Below the pieces are notes generated by a model that saw nothing but the letters and a program-made list of their open reading frames with translations, searched no databases and had not been told where the DNA came from. Below are positions 37,992 to 47,507 of a stretch of 64,000 nucleotides of DNA, in pieces (position 1 is the stretch's first letter; each line of letters begins with the position of its first letter). A program made the position numbers and the translations under genes. The stretch comes from an uncultured Candidatus Entotheonella sp. (GTDB lineage Bacteria > Tectomicrobia > Entotheonellia > Entotheonellales > Entotheonellaceae): contig OX639990.1 of the NCBI GenBank assembly GCA_951828535.1, positions 2,839,300 through 2,903,299 on the forward strand, given 5' to 3'.

Positions 37992-40900
37992 ATGACGGTC
38001 ACACTTGACGACAAATACACCGTGCTTGAAGGCAGTGTTTACCTGACCGGGATTCAGGCACTGGTGCGGCTTGCCATTGATCAACAACGGCGCGACGCCA
38101 GGGCAGGGTTGCGAACCGGCGCCTTCATCACCGGCTACGAGGGCTCGCCGCTCGCCGGATACGACCTGACCCTGGCGCGGGTGGGGCGTCTGCTCAGCGA
38201 GCATCGCATCGTCCACCAGCCGGCGGTGAACGAGGAATTGGCCGCCACCGCGGTGATGGGCAGCCAGAGCGTGCACCTGTTCCCCGGCCCGCAGGTCGAC
38301 GGGGTGAACGGTATCTGGTACGGCAAAGGCCCCGGCGTCGATCGCAGTGGCGACGTGTTCAAGCACGCCAATATGGGCGGCACCGGACCCAACAGCGCGG
38401 CGCTCGTGCTGGCTGGCGACGACCATAATTGCAAAAGCTCCACGCTGCCGCACCAAAGCGACCACGCCCTGCTCGCCGCCGGCATCCCCATCTTCTATCC
38501 CGCCACCATCCAGGAATTCCTGCTCTACGGCCTGCACGCTTTCGCTCTGTCGCGCTTCAGCGGCTGCTGGGCCGCTCTGAAACTGGTCACCAATCTGTGC
38601 GACGGCGGCAGCGTGGTGGATGTTCACCCCGACTTGCCCGATATCGTCATCCCGGACGTGCACATCGACGGTGAACCCTTCCGCAAGTACCAGGACACCA
38701 CCTTCCTGCCGCCTGGCACCATCGAGCTCGAGCGCCACCTCTTCGTCGAACGCCACGCCGCGGTGCGTGCCTACGGAGCCGCCAACGGCCTGTATGGGCC
38801 CGACACGCAGGCGGGCGACGCCCGTGTCGGGCTGATCAGCGCCGGCAAGAGCCAGTCCGACCTGCAACAGGCGCTGCTCGACATGGGGCTGGACAGGGCG
38901 GCGTTGCAACGGTTGGGCATTCGTGTCCTGAACCTGGGCATGATCTATCCGCTGGCGACCGAAAGCATCCGGCGCTTTGCGCACGGTTTGGAAGAAATCA
39001 TCGTCGTCGAGGAAAAACGGGACTTCCTTGAAAGCCAAATCCGCGACTGCCTGTACGGCATGACGTCAGCGCCGCGGCTGCTGGGCAAAACCACCGAGAC
39101 AGGCCAGCCCTTCCTGCCCATGCACGGCGAACTGGACGCCGACCTCATCGCCGAGCGTGTCGGTCCGCGCCTGCGGCATCTGGGCGAGGCGCCGGGCATC
39201 GACGCGCGCCTGGCCGTGCTGGAAGCCATCCGCGGGCGCCAGTACGATCCTTTCATGGCACGCAAGCCGAATTACTGTTCCGGCTGCCCGCACAGCCGCT
39301 CTACCCGCATGCTCGACGGCCAGATCACCGGCGGCGGCATCGGCTGCCACGGTATGGGTGGGCTGATCGAGCAGGATATGCGCCACACCCGCTACCTGAC
39401 GCAGATGGGCGGCGAGGGTCTGCCGTGGGTCGGCGCGGCGCCGTTCAGCGACACCAATCACATTTTCCAGAACATCGGCGACGGCACGTATTTTCACTCC
39501 GGCAGCCAAGCCCTGCGCGCCTGTGTGGCGTCCGGAGTCAACATCACGTTCAAGCTCCTCTACAACGGCGCCGTGGCCATGACGGGCGGCCAGGACGCGC
39601 AGGGCAGCATGGGCATCCCGGAGCTTACCCACAGCATGGCGGCGGAAGGGGTGCGAAAGATCATCATCGTCTCCGAGCAGCCGCAGCGTTGGCGCGGCGC
39701 GCGCCTGGCCGGAGTCGCCACGCTGCGCGGCCGCGAGTCGTTCTTCGACGCCCTCAAAGAGCTGGAGGCCACGCCCGGGGTCACGGTGCTGATCAACGAC
39801 CAGCAGTGCGCTGCCGAGAAACGCCGCCAGCGCAAGCGCGGCATTCAGGCGGAACCCAACGTCTTCGTGGTGATCAACGAGGAAGTCTGCGAGGGTTGCG
39901 GCAATTGCGGCGAGGTCAGCAACTGCATGTCGCTGCACCCGGTGGAGACGGAACTGGGACCCAAGACGCGTATTCACCAGTCATCGTGCAACAAGGATTA
40001 CGCGTGTCTGGACGGCGATTGCCCGTCATTCGTGACCGTGGAAGTCGAGCCCGGTACGGGCCTGCGGCCCAAGCAGGCGCCCGTGCTCGAAGCGCATGCC
40101 CTGCCGGAGCCGGCGCACAAAGCGGCGATCGGCGAGCGCTACGCGATCTACATTCCCGGCGTCGGCGGAACCGGTGTGGTCACGATGAACGCCCTGTTGT
40201 GCTACGCGGCGCTGATGGAAGGCAAGTCGTTGCTCAATCTGGACCAGACCGGCCTCGCCCAGAAGGGCGGCGCCGTGCTGTCGAACGTCATCCTCAGCGA
40301 GGGCGACGCCGTGGTCTCGAACAAGGTGGGCTTAGGCACGGCGGATCTGTACCTGGTGCTGGACGCCCTCGGCGGTGTCGACCCGATCAACCTCGACCGC
40401 GCCCACGCCGGGCGCACGGTGGCCGTCGTCAACACCACGGCGAGCCCGACCGGCGAGATGATCCGCAACAACGCGCTGCTGTTTCCCAGCGAGGCGTCCC
40501 TGCGGCGCACCATTGATCAGCACAGCGACGCCGGCCGCAGCCTGTACGCCGACGCCGGCAGCATCGCCGAGGGGCTGTTCGGAGATCACATGGCGACCAA
40601 TCTGTTCGTGCTCGGCATGGCTTACCAGGTCGGCGCCGTGCCCCTCAAGGCCGAAAGCATCGAGAGCGCCATCGCGCTGAACGGCGTGGCGGTCCAGCAG
40701 AACCAGCAAGCCTTCCGCTATGGCCGCCGCTATGTCTGCGAGCCGCAGGCCGTGAGCGCGCTGGCGGTCGAGCAGCCGCGCGACGCCGCTGCGGAGCGCA
40801 CGAACATGCTGGATTACTTGCAGCGGGAAGGCACGGCGGCTGACGTCGACGCCTATGCGCGTCTGCTGGAACGCTGCGCGCACCTGGACGAAGAAGCGCG

Positions 40901-41552
40901 GCGCCTGCTGGCGCTGCGGGTCGGCGAGTTGATCGACTATCAGGACGCCCCCTATGCGACGGCGTATGTCGATTTCGTTCTGGACGCGGCCGCGCGGGAA
41001 GCGGCTGCCAGCGCCGGAAGCGTTGGACTGACCCACGCCGTTATCCGGCACCTCTACAAACTCATGGCTTACAAGGACGAATACGAGGTGGCGCGCCTGC
41101 ACCTGAAGCAAGCGTGGAAGGATCAGCTCGACACGATGTTCGCGTCGCCGCGGCGCGCCTACTATCACCTGCACCCACCGCTGCTGCGGTCCATGGGTCT
41201 CAAGCGCAAGCTGAAGCTCGGTCCGTGGTTCAACCGCCCCCTGCGGCAGCTGCAGCGGCTCAAGAGCCTGCGCGGTCGCTGGTGCGACCCGTTCGGCTAT
41301 GCCAAGCTGCGCCGGGAAGAGCGACGGCTCATCACCTGGTACCGCGAGACGATTACCTCCCTCCTGTCCCGGCTCGACCCCGGCAATCACGCCCTCGCTG
41401 TGGTGATCGCCAACGCGCCCGAGGCGGTTCGCGGCTACGAAGACATCAAACTGCAGCGCCTGGCGGAGACCAAGGAGTTAGTTGCCCAGCACCTGAGCCG
41501 CTTCGCGCCGACGCCGGATGCGGAGGCGGTCGGCTCGCCGCCGGCGCTGTAG
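37992..41552 (+). CDS. Indolepyruvate ferredoxin oxidoreductase, three-domain fusion
   Basis: 1186 residues. Residues 1-400 (ITGYEGSPLAGYDL, PAVNEELAATAVMGSQ, GPGVDRSGDVFKHANM) are the pyrimidine-binding domain. Residues 430-620 include a CSGCPHSRST motif and GDGTYFHSGSQALRAC of the TPP-binding domain. CEGCGNCGEVSNC and SSCNKDYACLDGDCPSF (residues 634-680) are cysteine clusters for a 4Fe-4S centre. GVGGTGVVTMNALLCYAALM (about 723) begins the gamma-type domain, followed by a C-terminal DUF6537-like part. It oxidatively decarboxylates aryl-2-oxo acids to aryl-CoA with ferredoxin. The GGGGAG site is strong. Confidence 0.88.
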   Translation: MTVTLDDKYTVLEGSVYLTGIQALVRLAIDQQRRDARAGLRTGAFITGYEGSPLAGYDLTLARVGRLLSEHRIVHQPAVNEELAATAVMGSQSVHLFPGPQVDGVNGIWYGKGPGVDRSGDVFKHANMGGTGPNSAALVLAGDDHNCKSSTLPHQSDHALLAAGIPIFYPATIQEFLLYGLHAFALSRFSGCWAALKLVTNLCDGGSVVDVHPDLPDIVIPDVHIDGEPFRKYQDTTFLPPGTIELERHLFVERHAAVRAYGAANGLYGPDTQAGDARVGLISAGKSQSDLQQALLDMGLDRAALQRLGIRVLNLGMIYPLATESIRRFAHGLEEIIVVEEKRDFLESQIRDCLYGMTSAPRLLGKTTETGQPFLPMHGELDADLIAERVGPRLRHLGEAPGIDARLAVLEAIRGRQYDPFMARKPNYCSGCPHSRSTRMLDGQITGGGIGCHGMGGLIEQDMRHTRYLTQMGGEGLPWVGAAPFSDTNHIFQNIGDGTYFHSGSQALRACVASGVNITFKLLYNGAVAMTGGQDAQGSMGIPELTHSMAAEGVRKIIIVSEQPQRWRGARLAGVATLRGRESFFDALKELEATPGVTVLINDQQCAAEKRRQRKRGIQAEPNVFVVINEEVCEGCGNCGEVSNCMSLHPVETELGPKTRIHQSSCNKDYACLDGDCPSFVTVEVEPGTGLRPKQAPVLEAHALPEPAHKAAIGERYAIYIPGVGGTGVVTMNALLCYAALMEGKSLLNLDQTGLAQKGGAVLSNVILSEGDAVVSNKVGLGTADLYLVLDALGGVDPINLDRAHAGRTVAVVNTTASPTGEMIRNNALLFPSEASLRRTIDQHSDAGRSLYADAGSIAEGLFGDHMATNLFVLGMAYQVGAVPLKAESIESAIALNGVAVQQNQQAFRYGRRYVCEPQAVSALAVEQPRDAAAERTNMLDYLQREGTAADVDAYARLLERCAHLDEEARRLLALRVGELIDYQDAPYATAYVDFVLDAAAREAAASAGSVGLTHAVIRHLYKLMAYKDEYEVARLHLKQAWKDQLDTMFASPRRAYYHLHPPLLRSMGLKRKLKLGPWFNRPLRQLQRLKSLRGRWCDPFGYAKLRREERRLITWYRETITSLLSRLDPGNHALAVVIANAPEAVRGYEDIKLQRLAETKELVAQHLSRFAPTPDAEAVGSPPAL

Positions 41553-41606
41553 GGAGGGAAGTGTATCCGTTTCAAATCTCCCTGCACCTCTCCTGGCGAG
41601 CGCCCT

Positions 41607-41697
41607 CCCCCTACCCCCTCCCAAAAGGAGGGGGAACCCTTTTATTGGGGGAAACGGTTGCCCCCTCTCCCCTGGGAGAGGGTTGGGGTGAGGGTGG
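41607..41697. repeat. Two palindromic GC-rich intergenic repeats
   Basis: CCCCCTCC (41614-41621) pairs with GGAGGGGG (41627-41634) around CAAAA; CCCTCTCCC (41663-41671) pairs with GGGAGAGGG (41674-41682) around CT, followed by TTGGGGTGAGGG. The second matches the element at 28156-28195 in the opposite orientation. Confidence 0.7.
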
Positions 41698-41759
41698 CTT
41701 GACGCGCCTGACGCCCTCGTCAACACCGCGGCACCCGACCAAGAGAGGTCTGACCAACG

Positions 41760-42608
41760 ATGATCCAACACGTGGTCATGGACATGGACGGTGTTCTCTA
41801 CCGGGGTGACCACCCGCTGCCGGGGGCGGTGGACACGCTCAATGCGCTGTGGACGCGGGGGGTACGCGTTGCCTTTCTCACCAACAACGCCAGCCGTCAT
41901 CGCGAGGAACTGGCAGCCCGCCTGTCGCGGCTCGGCTTTGCCTGCGCGGCGGGCGACGTGTGGGGCTCGGCTTACATCGCGGCATTGTACCTGTCGCACC
42001 ACGCCCCGGGCGCGCGGGTGTTTCTGGTCGGCACCGCGGGCATGCGGCGCGAGATGGAGGAGGCCGGAATCGCGGTGGTGCCGACCCACGAAGGCGCCAC
42101 GCACGTCGTGGCCGGCCTAGACATGACAATCACCTACGAGAAGCTCTCCCACGCCCATTACGCCATCTGCAACGGCGCCGCGTTCATCGCTACCAATCTC
42201 GACGCCACGTTTCCCGACGGCCCGACGACGACCACCCCTGGTGGCGGCGCCCTGGTCGCGGCGCTCACCACCTCCACGGGCGTCACGCCGCTCGTCATGG
42301 GCAAGCCGGAGCCCGCGGGCTTGTCGCTGATCGCCGCATCATGGGGCGTGACAGCGGACGACATGGCGGTAGTCGGCGATCGACTGGATACGGATATCGC
42401 CGCGGCGAACGCCTTCGGCTGCCTGTCGGTGTTGGTGCTGACGGGGGTGTCAACACGGGCGGAGGCCGAACGGGCCGGTGCTGCCGAGAAGCCAGGGGTG
42501 GTTTTGGAAAGCCTGGTCGATCTGCCGGCTGTGCTTGAGGGCCGCTGTCGCGCAAACAGCGCGCTCGATGACCCAAATCAGGCTCAGGGCGGATTAAGCA
42601 TCGCGTAA
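41760..42608 (+). CDS. HAD-IIA phosphatase (NagD/p-nitrophenylphosphatase-like)
   Basis: 282 residues. VVMDMDGVLYRGDHPLPGAV holds the nucleophile Asp pair, VAFLTNNASRHREELAARLS motif II (T-N-N), VMGKPEPAGLSLI motif III (Lys) and VVGDRLDTDIAAANAFG motif IV. The long C2 cap between residues 80 and 190 is typical of the IIA subclass, which dephosphorylates small metabolites such as UMP, pNPP or sugar phosphates. The last 15 bp overlap the convergent remnant of a higA gene. The ribosome site is moderate (GAGAGG). Confidence 0.85.
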   Translation: MIQHVVMDMDGVLYRGDHPLPGAVDTLNALWTRGVRVAFLTNNASRHREELAARLSRLGFACAAGDVWGSAYIAALYLSHHAPGARVFLVGTAGMRREMEEAGIAVVPTHEGATHVVAGLDMTITYEKLSHAHYAICNGAAFIATNLDATFPDGPTTTTPGGGALVAALTTSTGVTPLVMGKPEPAGLSLIAASWGVTADDMAVVGDRLDTDIAAANAFGCLSVLVLTGVSTRAEAERAGAAEKPGVVLESLVDLPAVLEGRCRANSALDDPNQAQGGLSIA

Positions 42609-42764
42609 GGACAAGAACGCCGCGTGCCTATTCACGACGCGCGACAGCGTGTGACGGGCCACACCCAGCACTTTCGCCGCTTCAGTGACGTTCAAGCCCA
42701 CTGGCTCCATGCAGTTCTCCATAATTAATGCTGCGGCCGGGATGCGGTGGATTTTCATCGGCAT
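42594..42764 (-). pseudogene. Truncated HigA antitoxin remnant
   Basis: 56 codons. The start MPMKIHRIPAAALIMENCM and the HTH core GLNVTEAAKVLGVARHTLSR VVNRH match HigA, but after the second helix (at HAAF, where HigA continues ISPEMALRL) the sequence shifts and stops at 42594. It lies directly downstream of a broken higB, so the pair is a dead toxin-antitoxin locus. A ribosome-like GAGAGGT remains. Confidence 0.7.
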
Positions 42765-42788
42765 GGCGTTTACCTCTCGCAGGCTGGA

Positions 42789-43069
42789 TCAGTGGCAGTC
42801 GACCAAGTCAACGTCGTAGACATCGCCCTCTTCAAGACGAAAAACGATCCGCCAGTTTGGCGGAAACCGAAATACTCCAAAATCCCCTCAGATCGCCTCG
42901 CAGCGGATGGACCCGAGATATCCAGGCAGGTCAAGATCCGAGGTTTCTCCAGCGTCGTAGCCACGAATACAAACGGCACGGCTCGACGACTCTGTTTACG
43001 GCCCTCGACATCGCTACCGATTCGGTCACCATGCAATGCTCGCCGCGTCACCATAGCGGGACAGCACAA
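42789..43069 (-). pseudogene. Decayed HigB toxin gene
   Basis: One frame retains NWRIVFRLEEGDVYDVDLVD CH before a stop at 42789-42791, the end of HigB toxins (NWR..F....G.aYDVd..DYH). Upstream, DLDLPGYLGSI in the same frame is followed by an in-frame TGA, and another frame carries SDVEGRKQSRRAVPFVF, which resembles the HigB N-terminus. At least one frameshift and one stop have disrupted it. With the higA stub it is a second higBA copy in the window. Confidence 0.65.
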
Positions 43070-43295
43070 TCACCGGAAAAAAGACTCGTGGAATGAACGC
43101 TGCAACCGTACAGCAGGTTGCATGATCATCCAGTCTGCCTGCCACCGAGAATTTAGGGGCTCCGGCGACCTCAGATCCAATTCAGGCGGGCACTTGGCCC
43201 CTCAAATGAACCCTGGATCCCGGATCAAAGCCCGCCCCGTACTGGATATGGGGTCCGGGGTGACGGAACCCGTCATCATGATCCCTGTTCGGAAC

Positions 43296-43327
43296 GTCGG
43301 GTTACGTCTGCGGCTAACCCGACCCAC
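43296..43327. repeat. Dispersed palindromic repeat, copy 2
   Basis: GTCGGGTTA (43296-43304) and TAACCCGAC (43315-43323) form a perfect 9-bp stem around CGTCTGCGGC. It matches the copy at 18541-18573 with about four changes, most of them compensated in both arms. Confidence 0.7.
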
Positions 43328-43328
43328 A

Positions 43329-44357
43329 TCACGCCAACGGCGACGCAATACCCAACTCACCGCAGAACACCAGCAGCGCCTCCTGCGCGTCGGCGTGCAC
43401 CGGAATGCCGTGGCGCAACCTCGTTTCGGACCGTTCGTGCTCCAATTCGCCGGGCAGCAGGATGCGCGGCACACCGGGCGCGGGCTCGGATTGCTTGATC
43501 TCGGCGCACAATTGCTTGATGCGCACTTCGAACTCGTGGCGCGGCACGAACACAGTCGGATCGAGCACGGCGAACAAATGCCCGAGGTCGTGGCGGGTCT
43601 GCGGATCGGCGAGTTGATTCGGCGCGTGGGCTTGTCCGAAACCGGCGCCGGTGAGCACGCCGCACAGAACTTCCAATACCACGGCGAGGCCGTAGCCCTT
43701 GTGGGCGCCGATGATCGGGCGGGCGAGGAAATCGCTGCCCAAGGGGCCGCGGGTAGGCGTTTCCGACGCGGCGGCGCTGTCCTGCGGCTGGGTGGCGATA
43801 AGCGACATGTCCAACACGACCGGCGCGCCGTGACGACGGGGGATGGCCACCGCGAAGGGGTTGTTGCCAAGCGCCGGGGTCAGCCCGCCCCAGGGTGGCA
43901 AGCCGATCTTCAGTTCTGTGTTGGTGCCGACAAATCCCAGGAAGCCTTCGGACAGCGCTCGCATGGCGTACGTTGCCATGGTGCCGAGCGTCGTCGAGTT
44001 TCGCACCCCCACCAGCGCAAATCCGCCTACCCTTGCCGCCTCCAGACAGCGCGTCATCGCCCGCATGCCGACCACCGGACCCAAGCCGTTGTCGGCGTCC
44101 AGCAGGGCGAACGGGCCACGTTCGTGGACGACTCGAATCTGCGGTGTCGGGTTGATACCGCCGGCCTGCAAGCGGCGGACGGTATTTTGCAGCCGCGCGA
44201 CGCTGAAGGCATCGAATCCGGCGGGCTGGCGAAGGGTGCTTTGCAGGCGGGCGTCGGCGACTGCCGCGGCGTCCTCGTCCGGCACCCCGGCGTGTTGGTA
44301 TACCTGCTGGTAGAAGGCGTGCAGGCGCGGCGCGGTAATGGATGCGACGGGGCTCAA
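43329..44357 (-). CDS. Ldh-family (malate/L-lactate/sulfolactate-type) dehydrogenase
   Basis: 342 residues with a TTG start at 44357 after AGAAG; no ATG fits. LRQPAGFDAFSVARLQNTVR is near the substrate His region of the YlbC/YbiC fold, NGLGPVVGMRAMTRCLEAAR and GFALVGVRNSTTLGTMATYA are the NAD-binding Gly-rich part, GNNPFAVAIPRRHGAPVVLD the central motif and GAHKGYGLAVVLEVLCGVL the conserved G.KGYGLA block. It is an NAD(P)-dependent oxidoreductase of 2-hydroxy acids; the substrate is not determined. The usual N-terminal active-site His (GxxSHG) is not seen, since QSTLRQPAGFDAF replaces it, so activity may be altered. Confidence 0.75.
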   Translation of the reverse strand: MSPVASITAPRLHAFYQQVYQHAGVPDEDAAAVADARLQSTLRQPAGFDAFSVARLQNTVRRLQAGGINPTPQIRVVHERGPFALLDADNGLGPVVGMRAMTRCLEAARVGGFALVGVRNSTTLGTMATYAMRALSEGFLGFVGTNTELKIGLPPWGGLTPALGNNPFAVAIPRRHGAPVVLDMSLIATQPQDSAAASETPTRGPLGSDFLARPIIGAHKGYGLAVVLEVLCGVLTGAGFGQAHAPNQLADPQTRHDLGHLFAVLDPTVFVPRHEFEVRIKQLCAEIKQSEPAPGVPRILLPGELEHERSETRLRHGIPVHADAQEALLVFCGELGIASPLA

Positions 44358-44489
44358 GGGCGTCTTCTGGATGGCTAGTGCCTCGGTTTGACGTCTTGGG
44401 GATTGGCGGCTTTAAACAAAAAAGTACTTCCGATATTCCTAGGCAGTGACCGTCAGGAACTGTCTACCTCAGGTGGGCATGTGTCGCGT

Positions 44490-44894
44490 TCAGGGCGAGG
44501 GGGCGTCGGCGGTTTGCAATTGTTGCCTGATGAGGTCGATATGTCCTTCGTTTCGGGAGACGCGCTCGCTGAGCTTGCGGAGTTCAGAGACGTCGTCTTC
44601 GAGGCGTTGGAGGCGCTGGTCTTGAGCATCGAAACGTTGGTTGACCGCGTCAAAGCGTGCGTTCATGTATTTGTCTTGGGCGTCGAAGCGGCTGTTCATT
44701 TCCGCTCTGAGGTCGTCGAAGCGTTGGTCAACGGTGTCGAAGCGTTGGTCAATCGCGTCAAAGCGTTGGTGCATGGGATTGATAATGCCAAATTGAATGA
44801 TTCCGCTGAATCCGCCGAGGATGAGGGTGATTGCCATTATGGTTGCGGTTATGGCTCCCGCGTTGTCTTTAATCCAATTCCATGTCTTTTGCAT
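44490..44894 (-). CDS. Membrane-anchored coiled-coil protein with QRFDxxD heptads
   Basis: 134 residues from the ATG at 44894 with a perfect GGAGG. Residues 12-38 (AGAITATIMAITLILGGFSG) are one transmembrane helix. Residues 43-105 are nearly exact heptads (QRFDAID, QRFDTVD, QRFDDLR, then SRFDAQD, ARFDAVN, QRFDAQD) predicting a continuous coiled coil. The C-terminus adds RLEDDVSELRKLSERVSRNE. The pattern is like haemolysin-XhlA or Bdr-type proteins. No function is known; DNA-level 21-bp near-repeats suggest expansion by slippage. It is divergent from the ATP-grasp operon. Confidence 0.65.
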   Translation of the reverse strand: MQKTWNWIKDNAGAITATIMAITLILGGFSGIIQFGIINPMHQRFDAIDQRFDTVDQRFDDLRAEMNSRFDAQDKYMNARFDAVNQRFDAQDQRLQRLEDDVSELRKLSERVSRNEGHIDLIRQQLQTADAPSP

Positions 44895-45093
44895 GGTTCC
44901 TCCAGAGTCTTGAAGTTTGTGGGATTGTATCACAGGTTAAAGATCATTCGGCTTGGCTGGCCATCCCGGCAACTGAGGTTTGCCGGGCGACCGGCGCGCG
45001 CCCGCACTCGGCAATTCTGGTACACTTTTTGCCCAATTCCTGTCCTGTGTCTCTATCATTCTATCTTCGCGGCCGTTCACAGGGAGCCGCCGG

Positions 45094-46533
45094 ATGAACC
45101 TCGCGGCCTACGATACCGGACCATTCTACGACGAGTTGATTCGTCAGGATGGGCAGGCTCGCCCCGGCGCGGCGCCGCTGCTGGAGCGCGTCACCTCGCT
45201 GCCGGAAGGCGAACTGGTGCGGCGGCAGCAGGCGGCCGAGCGTGACCTGCTCAACCTCGGCATCACGTTCACGGTTTACGGCGACGAGGCCGGCACCGAG
45301 CGCATCTTTCCGTTTGACATCCTGCCCCGTATCGTCGGTGCGGCGGACTGGGCCATCATCGAGGACGGGCTGAAGCAGCGCATCCAGGCGCTCAACCTGT
45401 TCATCGACGACATCTACCACGCCCAGCGCATCCTCAAGGACGGCGTCGTGCCGGAAGAGCTCATCCTGTCGGCGCGCAACTTTCTGCAGCCGTGCGTCGG
45501 GCTCAACCCGCCGCAGGGCATCTGGTGCCACATCAGCGGCATCGACCTGGTGCGCGACGGCGACGGGCAGCTCTACGTGCTCGAAGACAACCTGCGCTGC
45601 CCCTCGGGCGTGTCGTACGTGCTGGAAAACCGCCAGGTGCTCAAGCGCACCTTCCCGCAGGTGTTCGAGGTCTCGCAGGTGCGCCCGGTGGACGACTATC
45701 CCAGCCGCCTGCTGGACATGCTGCAGTCCCTGGCGCCGGCGGGGGTTCCCAATCCCACGGTGGTGGTGCTGACGCCCGGGATTTACAACTCGGCCTATTT
45801 CGAGCACGCCTTCCTGGCGCAGAAGATGGGCGTGGAACTCGTCGAGGGCCGCGACCTGGCAGTGGTGGATAACCTCCTCATGATGCGCACGACCAAGGGC
45901 TTCCAGCGCGTGGACGTCATCTACCGGCGTATCGACGACGATTTTCTCGACCCGCTGACCTTCCGGCCCGACTCCTATCTCGGCGTTCCCGGCCTCATGC
46001 AGGTGTACAAAGCCGGCCGGGTGGCGCTGGCCAACGCTCCCGGCACCGGGGTGGCGGACGACAAGGCCGTGTACGCCTACGTGCCGCAGATGATCGACTA
46101 CTACCTGGGCGAGGACATGGTGCTGCCGAACGTGCCGACGTACGTCTGCTGGGAGGACAAGCAACGCCGCTACGTTCTGGAGCATCTCGACGAGCTGGTG
46201 GTCAAGGCGGTCAACGAATCCGGCGGCTACGGCATGCTGATCGGGCCGCACGCCTCGGCCGCCGAGCGCAAGACGTTTGCCGAGGCTATCGAGGCGGACC
46301 CGCGCAACTACATCGCCCAGCCCACCCTGTCGCTGTCGCGCGCGCCGGTGATCGTCGACGGCGCGCTGGAAGGTCGCCACGTCGACCTGCGGCCCTACAT
46401 TCTGTACGGCGCCGGCCGTCCCTACGTGTTGCCCGGCGGCCTGACGCGCGTCGCGCTGCAAAAAGGCTCGTTGGTGGTCAATTCGTCCCAGGGCGGCGGC
46501 AGCAAGGACACCTGGGTGCTGGCGAGGGACTGA
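45094..46533 (+). CDS. Circularly permuted type 2 ATP-grasp protein
   Basis: 479 residues from the ATG at 45094 (AGGGAG). [85 protein letters not shown] and [20 protein letters not shown] are the family motifs (DUF404/DUF407). These ligases are predicted to form peptide bonds by acyl-phosphate intermediates in clusters with alpha-E and transglutaminase proteins (Iyer, Aravind and co-workers). It is the first gene of a four-gene operon; the second starts 2 bp after its stop. The product of these clusters is unknown. Confidence 0.88.
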   Translation: MNLAAYDTGPFYDELIRQDGQARPGAAPLLERVTSLPEGELVRRQQAAERDLLNLGITFTVYGDEAGTERIFPFDILPRIVGAADWAIIEDGLKQRIQALNLFIDDIYHAQRILKDGVVPEELILSARNFLQPCVGLNPPQGIWCHISGIDLVRDGDGQLYVLEDNLRCPSGVSYVLENRQVLKRTFPQVFEVSQVRPVDDYPSRLLDMLQSLAPAGVPNPTVVVLTPGIYNSAYFEHAFLAQKMGVELVEGRDLAVVDNLLMMRTTKGFQRVDVIYRRIDDDFLDPLTFRPDSYLGVPGLMQVYKAGRVALANAPGTGVADDKAVYAYVPQMIDYYLGEDMVLPNVPTYVCWEDKQRRYVLEHLDELVVKAVNESGGYGMLIGPHASAAERKTFAEAIEADPRNYIAQPTLSLSRAPVIVDGALEGRHVDLRPYILYGAGRPYVLPGGLTRVALQKGSLVVNSSQGGGSKDTWVLARD

Positions 46534-46535
46534 CC

Positions 46536-47504
46536 ATGCTGAGCCGCGCTGCCGAATCCATCTACTGGCTGCACCGTTACATCGAGCGCGCCGAAAATGT
46601 TGCCCGCTTCATCGACGTGAATCTCCACCTGATGCTCGACCTGTCGCCGGACAGCCCCGAGCAGTGGCAGCCGCTGGTCAACATCACGGACGACCGCCAC
46701 GACTTCGCCAAGCGCTACGGCACGGCAACCAAGGAGAACGTCTTCACCTTTCTCACTCACGACACCGCCAATCCCAACTCGATCCTCTCCTGCCTGCAAG
46801 CGGCGCGCGACAACGCCCGCTCGATGCGCGAAATCATCTCCTCGGACATGTGGGAGCACGTCAACAAGTTCTACCTCATGGTGCGCCGGGCCGCTCGGCA
46901 GGCGCAGGACACGCCGCACGATTTTTTCACTGACGTGAAGAACGCCAGCTATTTATTCGTCGGCATCACCGACGCCACCATGTCGCACGGCGAGGGCTGG
47001 CACTTCGGGCGCCTGGGGCGGCTGATCGAGCGTGCCGACAAGACGTCGCGCATCCTCGACGTGAAATACTTCTTGCTGCTGCCGCAGGCGAGCGACGTGG
47101 GCTCGCCGGTGGACGACATCCAATGGGCGGCGGTGCTCAAGTCGGCCAGCGCACTGGAGATGTACCGCCAGCGGTTCGGACGCATCACGCCGGTCAGCGT
47201 GGCGGATTTCCTGCTGCTGGACCGCGAGTTTCCGCGCGCCATGCACTACTGTCTGGTGGAAGCGGAAACCTCGTTGCACCTCATCTCCGGCACCCCCATG
47301 GGCAGTTTTCGAGACGAGGCCGAGCAGCGCCTGGGCCGTCTGCGCTCGGAATTGGATTACGCCGCCATTCAGGAGATCATCGGCGTCGGGCTGCACGAGT
47401 TTCTGGACCGCTTTCAGTTCAAGCTCAACCAGGTGGACGACGAGATTTCCAACACCTTCTTTGCCATGCGTCCGGTGAGCGGACAGCGGCGCGGCGGGGT
47501 ATGA
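46536..47504 (+). CDS. Alpha-E domain protein (DUF403)
   Basis: 322 residues, all alpha-helical. It begins MLSRAAESIYWLHRYIERAE NVARFIDVN, the alpha-E signature, and continues NARSMREIISSDMWEHVNKF Y, SHGEGWHFGRLGRLIERADK TSRILDV and TSLHLISGTPMGSFRDEAEQ. The conserved E-R pairs give the domain its name. It accompanies circularly permuted ATP-grasp ligases in many genomes and probably acts as an enzyme subunit or scaffold; no reaction has been shown. The start is 2 bp after the previous stop. Confidence 0.88.
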   Translation: MLSRAAESIYWLHRYIERAENVARFIDVNLHLMLDLSPDSPEQWQPLVNITDDRHDFAKRYGTATKENVFTFLTHDTANPNSILSCLQAARDNARSMREIISSDMWEHVNKFYLMVRRAARQAQDTPHDFFTDVKNASYLFVGITDATMSHGEGWHFGRLGRLIERADKTSRILDVKYFLLLPQASDVGSPVDDIQWAAVLKSASALEMYRQRFGRITPVSVADFLLLDREFPRAMHYCLVEAETSLHLISGTPMGSFRDEAEQRLGRLRSELDYAAIQEIIGVGLHEFLDRFQFKLNQVDDEISNTFFAMRPVSGQRRGGV

Positions 47505-47507
47505 AGC

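Noticed and set aside
43210-43275. CTGGATCCCGG...GGGTCCGGGGTGACGG as a hairpin
   Set aside because: The arms do not pair well; it resembles a dispersed intergenic repeat but cannot be defined from one copy.
42747-44378. 543-codon plus-strand frame
   Set aside because: It is antisense to the Ldh-type gene and crosses the decayed higB and the palindromic repeat.
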